DNA of 11,214 nt. Origin: Desulfobacteraceae bacterium (GTDB taxonomy: Bacteria > Desulfobacterota > DSM-4660 > Desulfatiglandales > HGW-15). The DNA lies in assembly GCA_003819975.1 (NCBI GenBank), contig RPPU01000087.1, positions 1 to 11,214 of the forward strand, given 5' to 3'. Every line of letters starts with the position of its first letter. The stretch's first letter is position 1. Position numbers and translations under genes: made by a program. The notes under the pieces were generated by a model, which was not told the origin of the DNA, ran no database searches, and saw only the letters and a program-made list of their open reading frames with translations. This document shows, one piece after another, positions 5,732 to 11,214 of this stretch.

Positions 5732-5759
5732 GTTCAGGGTTCACAGTTCACAGTTCACG
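5732..5759. repeat. Four tandem 7-bp repeats (GTTCACA type)
   Basis: The units are GTTCAGG, GTTCACA, GTTCACA and GTTCACG, followed by a partial GTT. They lie directly beside the leader hairpin of the DUF1848 gene. Such short arrays are common in spacers of repeat-rich bacterial genomes. Confidence 0.6.
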
Positions 5760-5893
5760 GTTAGAGATTGCAAATTCAAGATTACAGATAAAAAGGATAA
5801 AAGCTAAGATGTTGGAGTTTGGGGCGAAAGTCAAGGGTGTTTTCAGGAATGAGTTAGGGTTCTAACTTGTCGAAATTGCCAGGTTTTTTGAGC

Positions 5894-5922
5894 TTGCCAT
5901 AGCGGGTTTCTTGCTTTATACT
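5894..5922 (+). promoter_or_regulatory. Sigma70-like promoter of the nucleotidyltransferase pair
   Basis: TTGCCA (5894-5899) and TATACT (5917-5922) are separated by exactly 17 bp, giving a leader of about 53 nt before the ATG at 5982. A 6-bp hairpin, AGTTAG-ggtt-CTAACT, lies upstream at 5852-5867. Confidence 0.6.
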
Positions 5923-5981
5923 TGAAATTAAAAATGCAAATGATCGGATAAGGTTTAATCAGGGGCAGGTGGGTCTGAAAG

Positions 5982-6452
5982 ATGGATTATCAATCTTCAA
6001 AAAAGGTGCTCGTCGCGCTCGAACGCGAAAAAGTGCAATACGTGGTATTTGGTGGAGCGGCGATCAACCTATTAGGCTTGCCGCGTTATACCATTGACCT
6101 TGATCTGTTTATTGCACCTGATCTTGAAAATATTGAACAGCTTAAAGCCGCGCTCCGCTCCGTGTTTCATGACCCTAATATCGATCAGATCACGGCGGAA
6201 GATCTGTTGGGAGAATATCCGGCGGTTCGGTATGTTCCACCGGAAGGCGAGTTTTCCGTCGATATCCTGACCCGGTTGGGTTCGGCTTTTCGTTTTGAAG
6301 ATCTGGAAACGGAACGCATTCCATTCGATGAAATCATGATCACAGTTGCAACCCCGAAGACATTGTACCGCATGAAGAAAGATACCCTGCGGATAAAAGA
6401 TCGGGGTGATGCGGAATTATTACGAAAACGATTCAACATCGAGGAAGAGTGA
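5982..6452 (+). CDS. Nucleotidyltransferase (MNT/AbiEii-like, DUF6036-type), probable toxin of a TA pair
   Basis: The 156-aa protein carries the polymerase-beta-type nucleotidyltransferase signature: YVVFGGAAINLLGL (20-33) with the Gly-Gly pair at 24-25, then the metal-binding pair in TIDLDLFI (Asp39, Asp41), and a third candidate Asp94 in FSVDIL. The tail TPKTLYRMKKDTLRIKDRGDAELL (124-147) is the usual C-terminal helix block of small MNT/AbiEii-like and DUF6036 proteins. Known relatives act as type IV or type VII toxins or tRNA/protein modifiers, but this protein's substrate cannot be predicted. A GGTGGG-like Shine-Dalgarno (about 5968-5973) precedes the ATG by 8 nt. Its TGA (6450-6452) shares one base with the next ATG, so both are co-translated. 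All catalytic residues appear intact. Confidence 0.82.
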   Translation: MDYQSSKKVLVALEREKVQYVVFGGAAINLLGLPRYTIDLDLFIAPDLENIEQLKAALRSVFHDPNIDQITAEDLLGEYPAVRYVPPEGEFSVDILTRLGSAFRFEDLETERIPFDEIMITVATPKTLYRMKKDTLRIKDRGDAELLRKRFNIEEE

Positions 6453-6691
6453 TGCCGGTTCAAAAGTACAGAAGCATAGAAGACATGCCTGAGATATGGT
6501 TCAAGCCCGGAGATCCGCGGCTCTATATTGCCATTGCCGCGGTATGGGATTTTGGGCAACGTTGGTTGGCGCCGCACTATCCGCCGGGCGTTTACAAACA
6601 TCGGACCATGGAAGATAAGAACCGGCTGGATGAGGAATGGGCTGTTCTTAATTTTCAGGCTTTCCGGGAAAAGCATAAAAAGCAAAATTAA
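6452..6691 (+). CDS. Small conserved hypothetical protein, probable partner of the nucleotidyltransferase
   Basis: This 79-aa protein (MPVQKYRSIEDMPEIWFKPG...) starts at an ATG overlapping the previous stop by one base (TGATG). A GTG one codon upstream is in frame but is a less likely start. The features YRSIEDMP, PGDPRLYIAIAAVWDFGQRW and PPGVYKHRTMEDKNRLDEEW resemble small proteins I recall beside nucleotidyltransferase genes; I know of no characterised member. It is polar, with a basic C-terminus, and has no signal peptide, membrane segment or HTH, so it does not look like a DNA-binding antitoxin. By position it is the likely antitoxin or accessory subunit. No intrinsic terminator is visible; the short spacer to 6756 holds a dispersed repeat. 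Confidence 0.7.
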   Translation: MPVQKYRSIEDMPEIWFKPGDPRLYIAIAAVWDFGQRWLAPHYPPGVYKHRTMEDKNRLDEEWAVLNFQAFREKHKKQN

Positions 6692-6708
6692 AAATCAGAT
6701 TTTAATCA

Positions 6709-6746
6709 TGAACCCCAAATAACTTACAATTCAAGACCTGACCCCC
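6709..6746. repeat. Dispersed 38-bp repeat, copy A (AATTCAAGACCTGACCCC family)
   Basis: The sequence matches 8545-8582 at 35 of 38 positions in the same orientation, with a third, more diverged copy at 8599-8634. It lies between the convergent 3' ends of the small partner gene and the secreted-protein gene. It resembles repeats I associate with REP-associated (Y1) transposases, but no transposase is in the window. Confidence 0.7.
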
Positions 6747-6756
6747 GGCCTCGCCT

Positions 6757-7266
6757 TTATTCCTTTTTATCACATAATTTCTTAAAATGTTCTTTTGGAT
6801 TAGTAATCTGTTTAGAGTCTAAAGGCCAACCATTCCCTTTTGTTTGATGATGGGTATAAATTTCATCCCCCTTTTCATTAAAGTAAAACCTATCTTCTAT
6901 ATTAATATCACCAGGAGATCGGAACTGATCATAAATGAACCGTAAAGTTCCATTTTCATCGTAAAAATATTCGGTTTCAAACACGAAATCACCTCCGCCT
7001 TCAACTATATATCGTCTCACCGTGCCTTTTGAATCCATGTAAATGGTGGCCGATAATTCCAACAAGCCTTGATCCATCAGAGCCTCTTCATCGTCGCATC
7101 TTTTTAATTTCATGATAGTATTCTTCAATGCAATAACTTCATTGCATACCTTTCGAATTTTTAATATCTCCGGATGCGACCTCCAGTTTTTATCGTTGAC
7201 AGCTGTGCCCGCATCAATATTTACCGACATGAATAATAATAACAAAACGACTTTAAAGGTTCTCAT
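6757..7266 (-). CDS. Secreted hypothetical protein with YxDxxG-type repeats
   Basis: The 169-aa protein is not recognised. It begins with a clear signal peptide: a positively charged MRTFK, a hydrophobic VVLLLLFMSV core and a likely cleavage after AGTA (about residue 22), so it is probably exported to the periplasm or beyond. It has no lipobox. The mature part contains three similar units, TIYMDSKGTVRRYI, YFYDENGTLRFIYD and RFYFNEKGDEIYTH, which suggest short beta-hairpin repeats as in WG/MORN/YD-like proteins. The start is supported by GGAGG (7275-7279), 8 nt before the ATG, and by a good promoter at 7296-7324. Three cysteines (about residues 41, 57 and 165) could form disulphides. The gene is more AT-rich than the edge genes. 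No function is proposed. Confidence 0.72.
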   Translation of the reverse strand: MRTFKVVLLLLFMSVNIDAGTAVNDKNWRSHPEILKIRKVCNEVIALKNTIMKLKRCDDEEALMDQGLLELSATIYMDSKGTVRRYIVEGGGDFVFETEYFYDENGTLRFIYDQFRSPGDINIEDRFYFNEKGDEIYTHHQTKGNGWPLDSKQITNPKEHFKKLCDKKE

Positions 7267-7295
7267 AAGGTTTTCCTCCGCATGTTATTTGTTCG

Positions 7296-7324
7296 ATATT
7301 ACTTTATGCTTGTTCAAATATCAA
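7296..7324 (-). promoter_or_regulatory. Sigma70-like promoter of the secreted-protein gene
   Basis: On the minus strand TTGATA (7324-7319) and TAATAT (7301-7296) are separated by 17 bp. The start point near 7289 gives a leader of about 23 nt containing the GGAGG ribosome-binding site. Confidence 0.6.
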
Positions 7325-7409
7325 GTAAGGTCAAAAAAACCGTGCAAACGCCAGGGCAGAAAAGGCTTTTGAAGGGGTGCTATATTTTAATTTTATCCAA
7401 TCAAATGAA

Positions 7410-7579
7410 TCATTCAGGCCTGAAGAGATCCTCGCACTTTTTTGTCCATTCGTTCCATATCAAATCATATTCCGGCGCGGTTTCCAATATGGGTAGAAGT
7501 TGATATAGCCCTTCTCGACCTCATCAAACCGTAATCCTTCCCTTGCTGCCGTGCGATGGAGTTCCGCGGTGGTAATCAT
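7410..7579 (-). pseudogene. Remnant of an AbiEii-type toxin gene (internal deletion and frameshift)
   Basis: The ATG at 7579 overlaps the abiEi stop by 4 nt (ATGA), the usual layout of abiEi-abiEii operons. The first ~28 residues, MITTAELHRTAAREGLRFDE followed by VEKGYINF, look like the N-terminus of an AbiEii/AbiGii nucleotidyltransferase, but the frame stops after 39 codons at 7460-7462. Another frame continues with EGLYQLLPILETAPEYDLIW up to a TGA at 7410-7412 and could be the original C-terminus. The catalytic core with its GG and DxD region is missing, since the whole remnant is 170 bp against roughly 700-900 bp for intact genes. The toxin is therefore very likely dead. The origin of the second-frame tail is inferred. 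Confidence 0.62.
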
Positions 7580-8379
7580 GGGTTCACCTTGGCATTAATC
7601 AAAAGACCCCAGCGGCGGTTGTGGGTTCCCTGACCGGGCAGGGTCGGATCGAGCCGGGGATAACCCGATGAAAGGGTCGTGGAACCATAGAGCTGCTCCG
7701 AATCGCCGATTGCCAAAGTTTCCAGGAGGAAACCAAGCCGTTTCACAACCGCGGATATGCCGATCCGCACGGCGTAGTCGTGCAGTTTTTTCGCGTCGAT
7801 TTTCGACCACGAAGCTGAAAGGGCCTGAGTAACCGTCCCGATACCGCCGACATATTCCGGCAGAGCCAAGCCGTCGATCAGGGTTTTTTCAAGGTCCGTG
7901 ATCATAAAAGAGCTTTCATTGATCCATTCTTTACTTAAACCGAAGAACCGTTCCGGCTTGTTGGAGATAATCCGAAATGAAAAACCGAGCGATTCCCTAA
8001 CCGGTTTGGCAACTTTATGATCGGTCAGGATGAAAACTTGACGCGGGATTTGCTCGGTCAGCCCGTGGTAGTTCATGGCGGAAAAGTAGGCAATGGCCGC
8101 GGGCTTGACGAGTTGCATGGCAATCAAATACTCGTGAATCTGCGGAGTCCGCGTTATTCCTGAGGAAAGAGGCACCACAACAAAAAGACCGGATTTGATG
8201 CGTTGAATCCAGCCTTTTTTAGTCAAACGGCTGAGAAATTGGCGGACATATTTTTTCTGACCCGGTCCCAGTATCCGACCGACATCCTGAGATGTAAACA
8301 GCCCTTGCGGACCGATTTGAATCAGAAAATCCGACTCCAAGGGCCCAAGAGAGGTTTTTGATATATGTTGGTTATCCAT
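7576..8379 (-). CDS. abiEi: AbiEi-family antitoxin / transcriptional regulator (type IV TA), without an intact toxin
   Basis: The 267-aa protein matches AbiEi antitoxins (COG5340). An N-terminal winged-helix segment (about residues 15-70) contains GLFTSQDVGRILG and FLSRLTKKGWIQRIKSGLFV, followed by the C-terminal AbiEi region with YLIAMQLVKPAAIAYFSAMN (about 83-102), QVFILTDHK and ITDLEKTLIDGLALPEYVGG (about 160-179). In the Streptococcus and Mycobacterium systems AbiEi represses its own promoter and blocks the nucleotidyltransferase toxin AbiEii. The ATG at 8379 is chosen; a GTG two codons upstream is also in frame. No strong Shine-Dalgarno is visible. Its stop overlaps the ATG of the AbiEii remnant by 4 nt. 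It appears intact while its partner is lost, so it may persist as a repressor or as protection against a related toxin. Confidence 0.82.
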   Translation of the reverse strand: MDNQHISKTSLGPLESDFLIQIGPQGLFTSQDVGRILGPGQKKYVRQFLSRLTKKGWIQRIKSGLFVVVPLSSGITRTPQIHEYLIAMQLVKPAAIAYFSAMNYHGLTEQIPRQVFILTDHKVAKPVRESLGFSFRIISNKPERFFGLSKEWINESSFMITDLEKTLIDGLALPEYVGGIGTVTQALSASWSKIDAKKLHDYAVRIGISAVVKRLGFLLETLAIGDSEQLYGSTTLSSGYPRLDPTLPGQGTHNRRWGLLINAKVNP

Positions 8380-8400
8380 TGTCACTTTTAAGGCTACATT

Positions 8401-8437
8401 TTATATCCAAAATATAACAAAAGGCAGGCAAAGTCAA
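8401..8437 (-). promoter_or_regulatory. Weak candidate promoter/operator of abiEi
   Basis: On the minus strand TTGACT (8437-8432) is followed after 15 bp by TATATT (8416-8411), a shorter spacing than ideal. A small palindrome, TTATAT-N5-ATATAA (8401-8417), overlaps the -10 and could be an AbiEi site. Confidence 0.3.
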
Positions 8438-8544
8438 GTCGGTTATGAACAGGCCTGAAATCAGATCTTATAAAAATGGGTTAGGGTTCTGCGGCTTTAT
8501 TAAAAATCCCTAATCTTCGTTTATTTATCTGTAATCTTTAACAG

Positions 8545-8582
8545 TGAATCCCAAATTACTTATAATTCAAGACCTGACCCCC
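8545..8582. repeat. Dispersed 38-bp repeat, copy B
   Basis: It matches 6709-6746 at 35 of 38 positions (shared core AATTCAAGACCTGACCCC). It lies in the gene-free stretch upstream of abiEi. Confidence 0.7.
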
Positions 8583-8598
8583 AACACAACACTAAGCA

Positions 8599-8634
8599 TG
8601 AAATCAAAAAACTTATAATTCAAAACCTGACCCC
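8599..8634. repeat. Dispersed repeat, diverged copy C
   Basis: It shares ACTTATAATTCAA and ACCTGACCCC with copy B, with one change between them and a more variable left part. Copies B and C are direct repeats separated by 16 bp. Confidence 0.6.
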
Positions 8635-9104
8635 GGCGATGTTTATGTCTAATCGACCGGAATAATGACAATTTCTCTTAAAAGTTGGGGATTGACCCCC
8701 TATTTTTTTTCCCAAAATTGGGAGATATACAGAAACGTTAGAATAACCAGGCGTGGGCGATTGATTCGGGCAAGGCGGTCATAAATCTTGACACGCTTGC
8801 CGATCATATGGACAGTATAACTGTACATAAAAATTGGGAGACTGACATGGCCATACAAACAACATACACGCGTGCCCGTAATGTCGTTGGGGACATCCTG
8901 TACTAAGGCGACATATTCGAGAAGTGGGATGTTAGGGGCCAAGATACTTTCCGGATAAGTCGAGTATACGCTTTGGTAACCACTCATTCACGCAGGCATA
9001 ATCGTTTTTCGATCTGTCCCTGTTTCAGCCTTCATGTCCAACCAGTGTTGCGACGAGAATATGACACTCATTCATCGCCTTATTCCTAGGTTTTAAGAAG
9101 TCCT
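8635..9104. other. Gene-poor spacer between abiEi and the ABC transporter
   Basis: I see no recognisable gene here. A 95-codon frame at 8700-8987 on the minus strand (MSGYQSVYSTYPES...) starts without a Shine-Dalgarno, has no family features that I know and is probably chance or decayed sequence. Small hairpins occur, for example GGGG-ATTGA-CCCC at about 8686-8698 and CCCAAAATTGGG at 8711-8722. The motif AAATTGGGAGA occurs twice (about 8715 and 8827). No T-run marks an intrinsic terminator for the ATPase gene ending at 9105. Confidence 0.45.
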
Positions 9105-10190
9105 TCAGTCCAGCCAGACAACCCCGGATGAAAAAACGGCCAGATGCAGGGGCGAGCCCAAGGGGGGTGGCGGCGGGTCATTGGCCAAGTCGAAAGTAAG
9201 AGAGAGGCCTGCCGGTGTTTTCATTTTCAGGCGATAAAATTTCCCCTGAAACAGTCGCAGGGAGACGGTGCCGGAGATGACGGTTATGGGCGATGGGTTA
9301 TTTTTGGAGATCGGTTCCTGGGGACGCGGATTATTCAGGGAAACCGTTTCCGCGGCTTCGGGCCGGATCAAAAGGGTAATTGTCCGGCCGGGAGCACTGT
9401 CTTTCAAATTGGCCGGATAGAATACACCCATAGGGGTCTCTACGCCGCCCTGGGGCCGCACGACGCCATTCAAAAAATTTTCAAATCCCAAAAACGAAGC
9501 CACGCGCTGATTGCGCGGCTGCCGGAAAAGATTTTCCGGAGTATTGAGTTGGGCGATGCAGCCCTGATCCATCACGGCCACGCTGTCGGCCATGGCAAAG
9601 GCTTCGGCATGATCGTGGGTCACGAAAATCGCGGTGACGTTGACCTGCTGCAGAATGGCTTTTAGTTCGGGAACCAGGCGTTCGCGCAGCTCGCGGTCCA
9701 AAGAACCCATGGGCTCATCGAGGAGCAGAAGCCTGGGCCGGGGCGCCAGGCTGCGGGCCAGGGCAATGCGCTGTTGTTCTCCTCCGGACAAGGAGTCGAT
9801 GCGGCGGTCCGAGAATCCCTCCAGCCCGAACAAGGCCAGCAAACCGTGAACGCGGCTCCTGATTTCGGCGCTCGGGAGTTTTTGCCGCAAAAGACCGTAA
9901 GCGACGTTGTCGAAAACGGTTTTGTGGGGAAACAGGGCGAAATCCTGAAACATCATGCCGAAGTTGCGACGATGGGGCGGCACTTGGGCCAGATCTTGGC
10001 CGGCAAAGAGAACGCTGCCGCTGTCCGGGGTTTCAATGCCCGCCAGGATCCGCAATAGGGTTGTTTTCCCGCATCCCGAGGGTCCCAGGATTCCGAGGAT
10101 CCGGCTTTGTTCCAGAGTGAAACCGACTTGACGGAGCGCCGGGAAGGCGCCGTAGGATTTGTCGATATGAGTGACTTCCAGTAGGGCCAT
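9105..10190 (-). CDS. ABC importer ATP-binding protein (Fe3+/thiamine/polyamine superfamily)
   Basis: The 361-aa cytoplasmic ATPase energises the permease encoded just upstream. All nucleotide-binding elements are present: Walker A GPSGCGKTT (36-44), Q-loop Gln82 (MMFQDFALFP), signature LSGGEQQR (134-141), Walker B LLLLDEP (154-160), D-loop SLD and H-loop His192 (VTHDHAEA). Residues about 240-361 form a TOBE-like regulatory tail, which makes the protein longer than ThiQ (about 230 aa) and closer to FbpC/PotA. A Pro-rich stretch follows residue 338. The ATG at 10190 is supported by AAGGAG (10200-10205), 9 nt upstream, and lies one base after the permease stop, so the two are translationally coupled. 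The substrate (ferric iron, thiamine, polyamine or another small molecule) is not settled; a binding-protein gene is expected outside the window. Confidence 0.92.
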   Translation of the reverse strand: MALLEVTHIDKSYGAFPALRQVGFTLEQSRILGILGPSGCGKTTLLRILAGIETPDSGSVLFAGQDLAQVPPHRRNFGMMFQDFALFPHKTVFDNVAYGLLRQKLPSAEIRSRVHGLLALFGLEGFSDRRIDSLSGGEQQRIALARSLAPRPRLLLLDEPMGSLDRELRERLVPELKAILQQVNVTAIFVTHDHAEAFAMADSVAVMDQGCIAQLNTPENLFRQPRNQRVASFLGFENFLNGVVRPQGGVETPMGVFYPANLKDSAPGRTITLLIRPEAAETVSLNNPRPQEPISKNNPSPITVISGTVSLRLFQGKFYRLKMKTPAGLSLTFDLANDPPPPPLGSPLHLAVFSSGVVWLD

Positions 10191-10191
10191 G

Positions 10192-11214
10192 TCAGAAGAC
10201 TCCTTGGGGTCTGTCCAGCATCCGGTCCAGAAGGAGAAACCCGGCTGCGGTGATCAGCATGAGCAGGCTGCTCATAGCCATGGCTTGGCCGTAATTGACA
10301 GCGCCGGGAGTTCCCAGGAAACGAAAGATGGCAATGGGCAGGGTCGGGGTCTGGGGCCGGGCGATAAAGGAGGTGGCGCCGAATTCGCCCAAGCTGACGG
10401 TAAAGGCGAATACGGCGGCGGCAGCCAGGGCGCGGGCCGCCAGGGGCAGATCCACGGATTTCCAGACGTTAAAAGGAGATGCGCCCAAAACAGCGGCCGC
10501 TTCTCTTATGTGCGCGTTGATGTTGCGGAGGGTGGGCAGCAAACAGCGGATCACAAAGGGAAAGGCGGTCAGGCTGTGGGCAATGGGCAGCAGCCACCAG
10601 GAGCTGCGCAGATTCAGGGGCGGCTTGTCCAGGGCGATGATAAACCCGAAGCCCAGGGTTACCGCGGAAGTAGAGAGGGGCAGCATGAAGAGAGGGTCCA
10701 GAAAAGCGGAGAGCCTGGTTTTGGATCGGGCCAAAAACAGGGCCGCCGGAAAGCCGATGCCCAGGGAGAGGATCAAAGTAGCGAGGGCGATGCTGACGGA
10801 GTTGACCAGGGCTTGGATGGGCGGCACGTAAAAAAGGGATTGGGTCGAATCGATAAAAAGCATTCGGTAATGACCCAGGGAAAACCCGCTCTCCGTAAGC
10901 ACGGATTGCAGGAGCAGAGCAGCCGGCGGGGTCCCGACAAAAAGAACGATCCAGCCGATCGCGCCGGCGACGCAGGCGTAATCGGAGCCTTTCCGGGGTT
11001 TTCGCGTTACGGGCGGATAAGCGCCGGGTTCGGCGCTGACGGCGGCTTTGCGTTGCAGGCTCGTATAAACCCACAGGCAGGCAAAGGTAAACCCCAATTG
11101 AATCACGGAGAGGGCCGCGGCCAGGGGCAGATGAAAGAGGTGCACGGCCTGGCGGTAGATCTCGACTTCGAGGGTGGCGATGCGGGGACCGCCCAGAATC
11201 AGGATCACGCCGAA
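10192..11214 (-). CDS. ABC importer permease, FbpB/ThiP-type, N-terminal part outside window
   Basis: The frame is open to the window edge, leaving about 340 C-terminal residues. The visible part starts with FGVILILGGPRIATLEVEIY, the end region of the first permease half of two-domain FbpB/ThiP-like proteins. A linker helix follows, then a complete second half with about six membrane segments. The EAA loop, IREAAAVLGASPFNVWKSVD followed by LP, is the docking site for the ATPase. Next comes VSLGEFGATSFIARPQTPTL, a typical segment of iron/thiamine permeases. It is an inner-membrane importer component. The stop is separated by one base from the ATPase ATG. The start codon is not visible; a GTG at 11208 in the frame is internal. 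Substrate is uncertain. Confidence 0.9.
   Translation of the reverse strand, partial: FGVILILGGPRIATLEVEIYRQAVHLFHLPLAAALSVIQLGFTFACLWVYTSLQRKAAVSAEPGAYPPVTRKPRKGSDYACVAGAIGWIVLFVGTPPAALLLQSVLTESGFSLGHYRMLFIDSTQSLFYVPPIQALVNSVSIALATLILSLGIGFPAALFLARSKTRLSAFLDPLFMLPLSTSAVTLGFGFIIALDKPPLNLRSSWWLLPIAHSLTAFPFVIRCLLPTLRNINAHIREAAAVLGASPFNVWKSVDLPLAARALAAAAVFAFTVSLGEFGATSFIARPQTPTLPIAIFRFLGTPGAVNYGQAMAMSSLLMLITAAGFLLLDRMLDRPQGVF

Noticed and set aside
7580..8379. AbiEi as a neutraliser of the nearby nucleotidyltransferase (5982-6452), forming one split system
   Set aside because: The two are on opposite strands with an unrelated gene between them, and each has its own adjacent partner or partner remnant. 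Cross-talk remains only a speculation.
8700..8987. 95-codon minus-strand frame as a real gene
   Set aside because: No ribosome-binding site, no recognisable domain and unusual composition; kept only as a remark in the spacer entry.
9144..11074. Long frames opposite or out of frame to the ABC transporter genes (for example 9144-9665, 10295-10831 on +, 10469-11074 on -)
   Set aside because: They are shadows of G+C-rich coding DNA; the ATPase and permease frames have full domain motifs.
9105..11214. Naming the ABC importer thiamine (ThiPQ) or ferric iron (FbpBC)
   Set aside because: The permease motifs fit both, the ATPase has a TOBE-like tail unlike ThiQ, and no binding protein or riboswitch is visible in the window.

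Overview
The window looks like a chromosomal segment of an uncultured Gram-negative bacterium. It carries an FtsX/MacB-type permease, a binding-protein-dependent ABC transporter, a secreted protein with a signal peptide, Shine-Dalgarno sites and sigma70-like promoters. Base composition is mixed: G+C-rich transporter genes at both edges, strongly AT-rich patches around the toxin gene and the secreted-protein gene. No rRNA, tRNA or other taxonomic marker is present. The dense spacer repeats (CACCRCAGAGGCGCAGAG-like and AATTCAAGACCTGACCCC-like) recall Omnitrophota- or Desulfobacterota-type metagenome genomes, but that is a weak inference.

Left part (1-2043, + strand): the 3' end of an FtsX/MacB-type permease, a 221-bp inverted-repeat element, then a complete DUF2419/Qng1 queuosine-salvage nucleosidase. 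A repeat-filled spacer (2044-2427) separates this from a minus-strand operon read from 4495 down to 2428. The operon encodes an MqsR-family toxin, an antitoxin joining an MqsA-type zinc finger and HTH to a Panacea/SocA-like (DUF4065) domain, and a HAD phosphatase that starts 4 nt after the antitoxin stop. Its promoter (TTGACA-N17-TAATAT) has a palindrome inside the spacer, a second copy upstream, and a start point that would fall on the toxin ATG, so the toxin message is probably leaderless.

Middle part (4620-8600): a DUF1848 protein with a C-terminal CX3CX2C cluster (minus strand); a + strand pair made of a nucleotidyltransferase and a 79-aa partner with a 1-nt stop/start overlap; a small secreted protein of unknown function (minus strand); and an AbiEi antitoxin whose AbiEii toxin has been reduced to a short frameshifted remnant. 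The window therefore holds one complete toxin-antitoxin module, one probable module and one decayed module, interleaved with dispersed repeats. This is the look of a small accessory island.

Right part (9105-11214, minus strand): a two-gene ABC importer block, permease (cut by the window edge) then ATPase, of the Fe3+/thiamine/polyamine superfamily. About 720 bp of near-empty, repeat-bearing DNA (8380-9104) separates it from abiEi.

Several genes are followed directly by a related repeat box. The permease, HAD and DUF1848 genes all have a CACCRCAGAG-type box within about 15 nt of the stop codon, and two or three of the elements carry T-rich/A-rich hairpins of unrelated sequence. This 3'-flank element family is, with the TA operon, the most interesting non-coding signal in the window.
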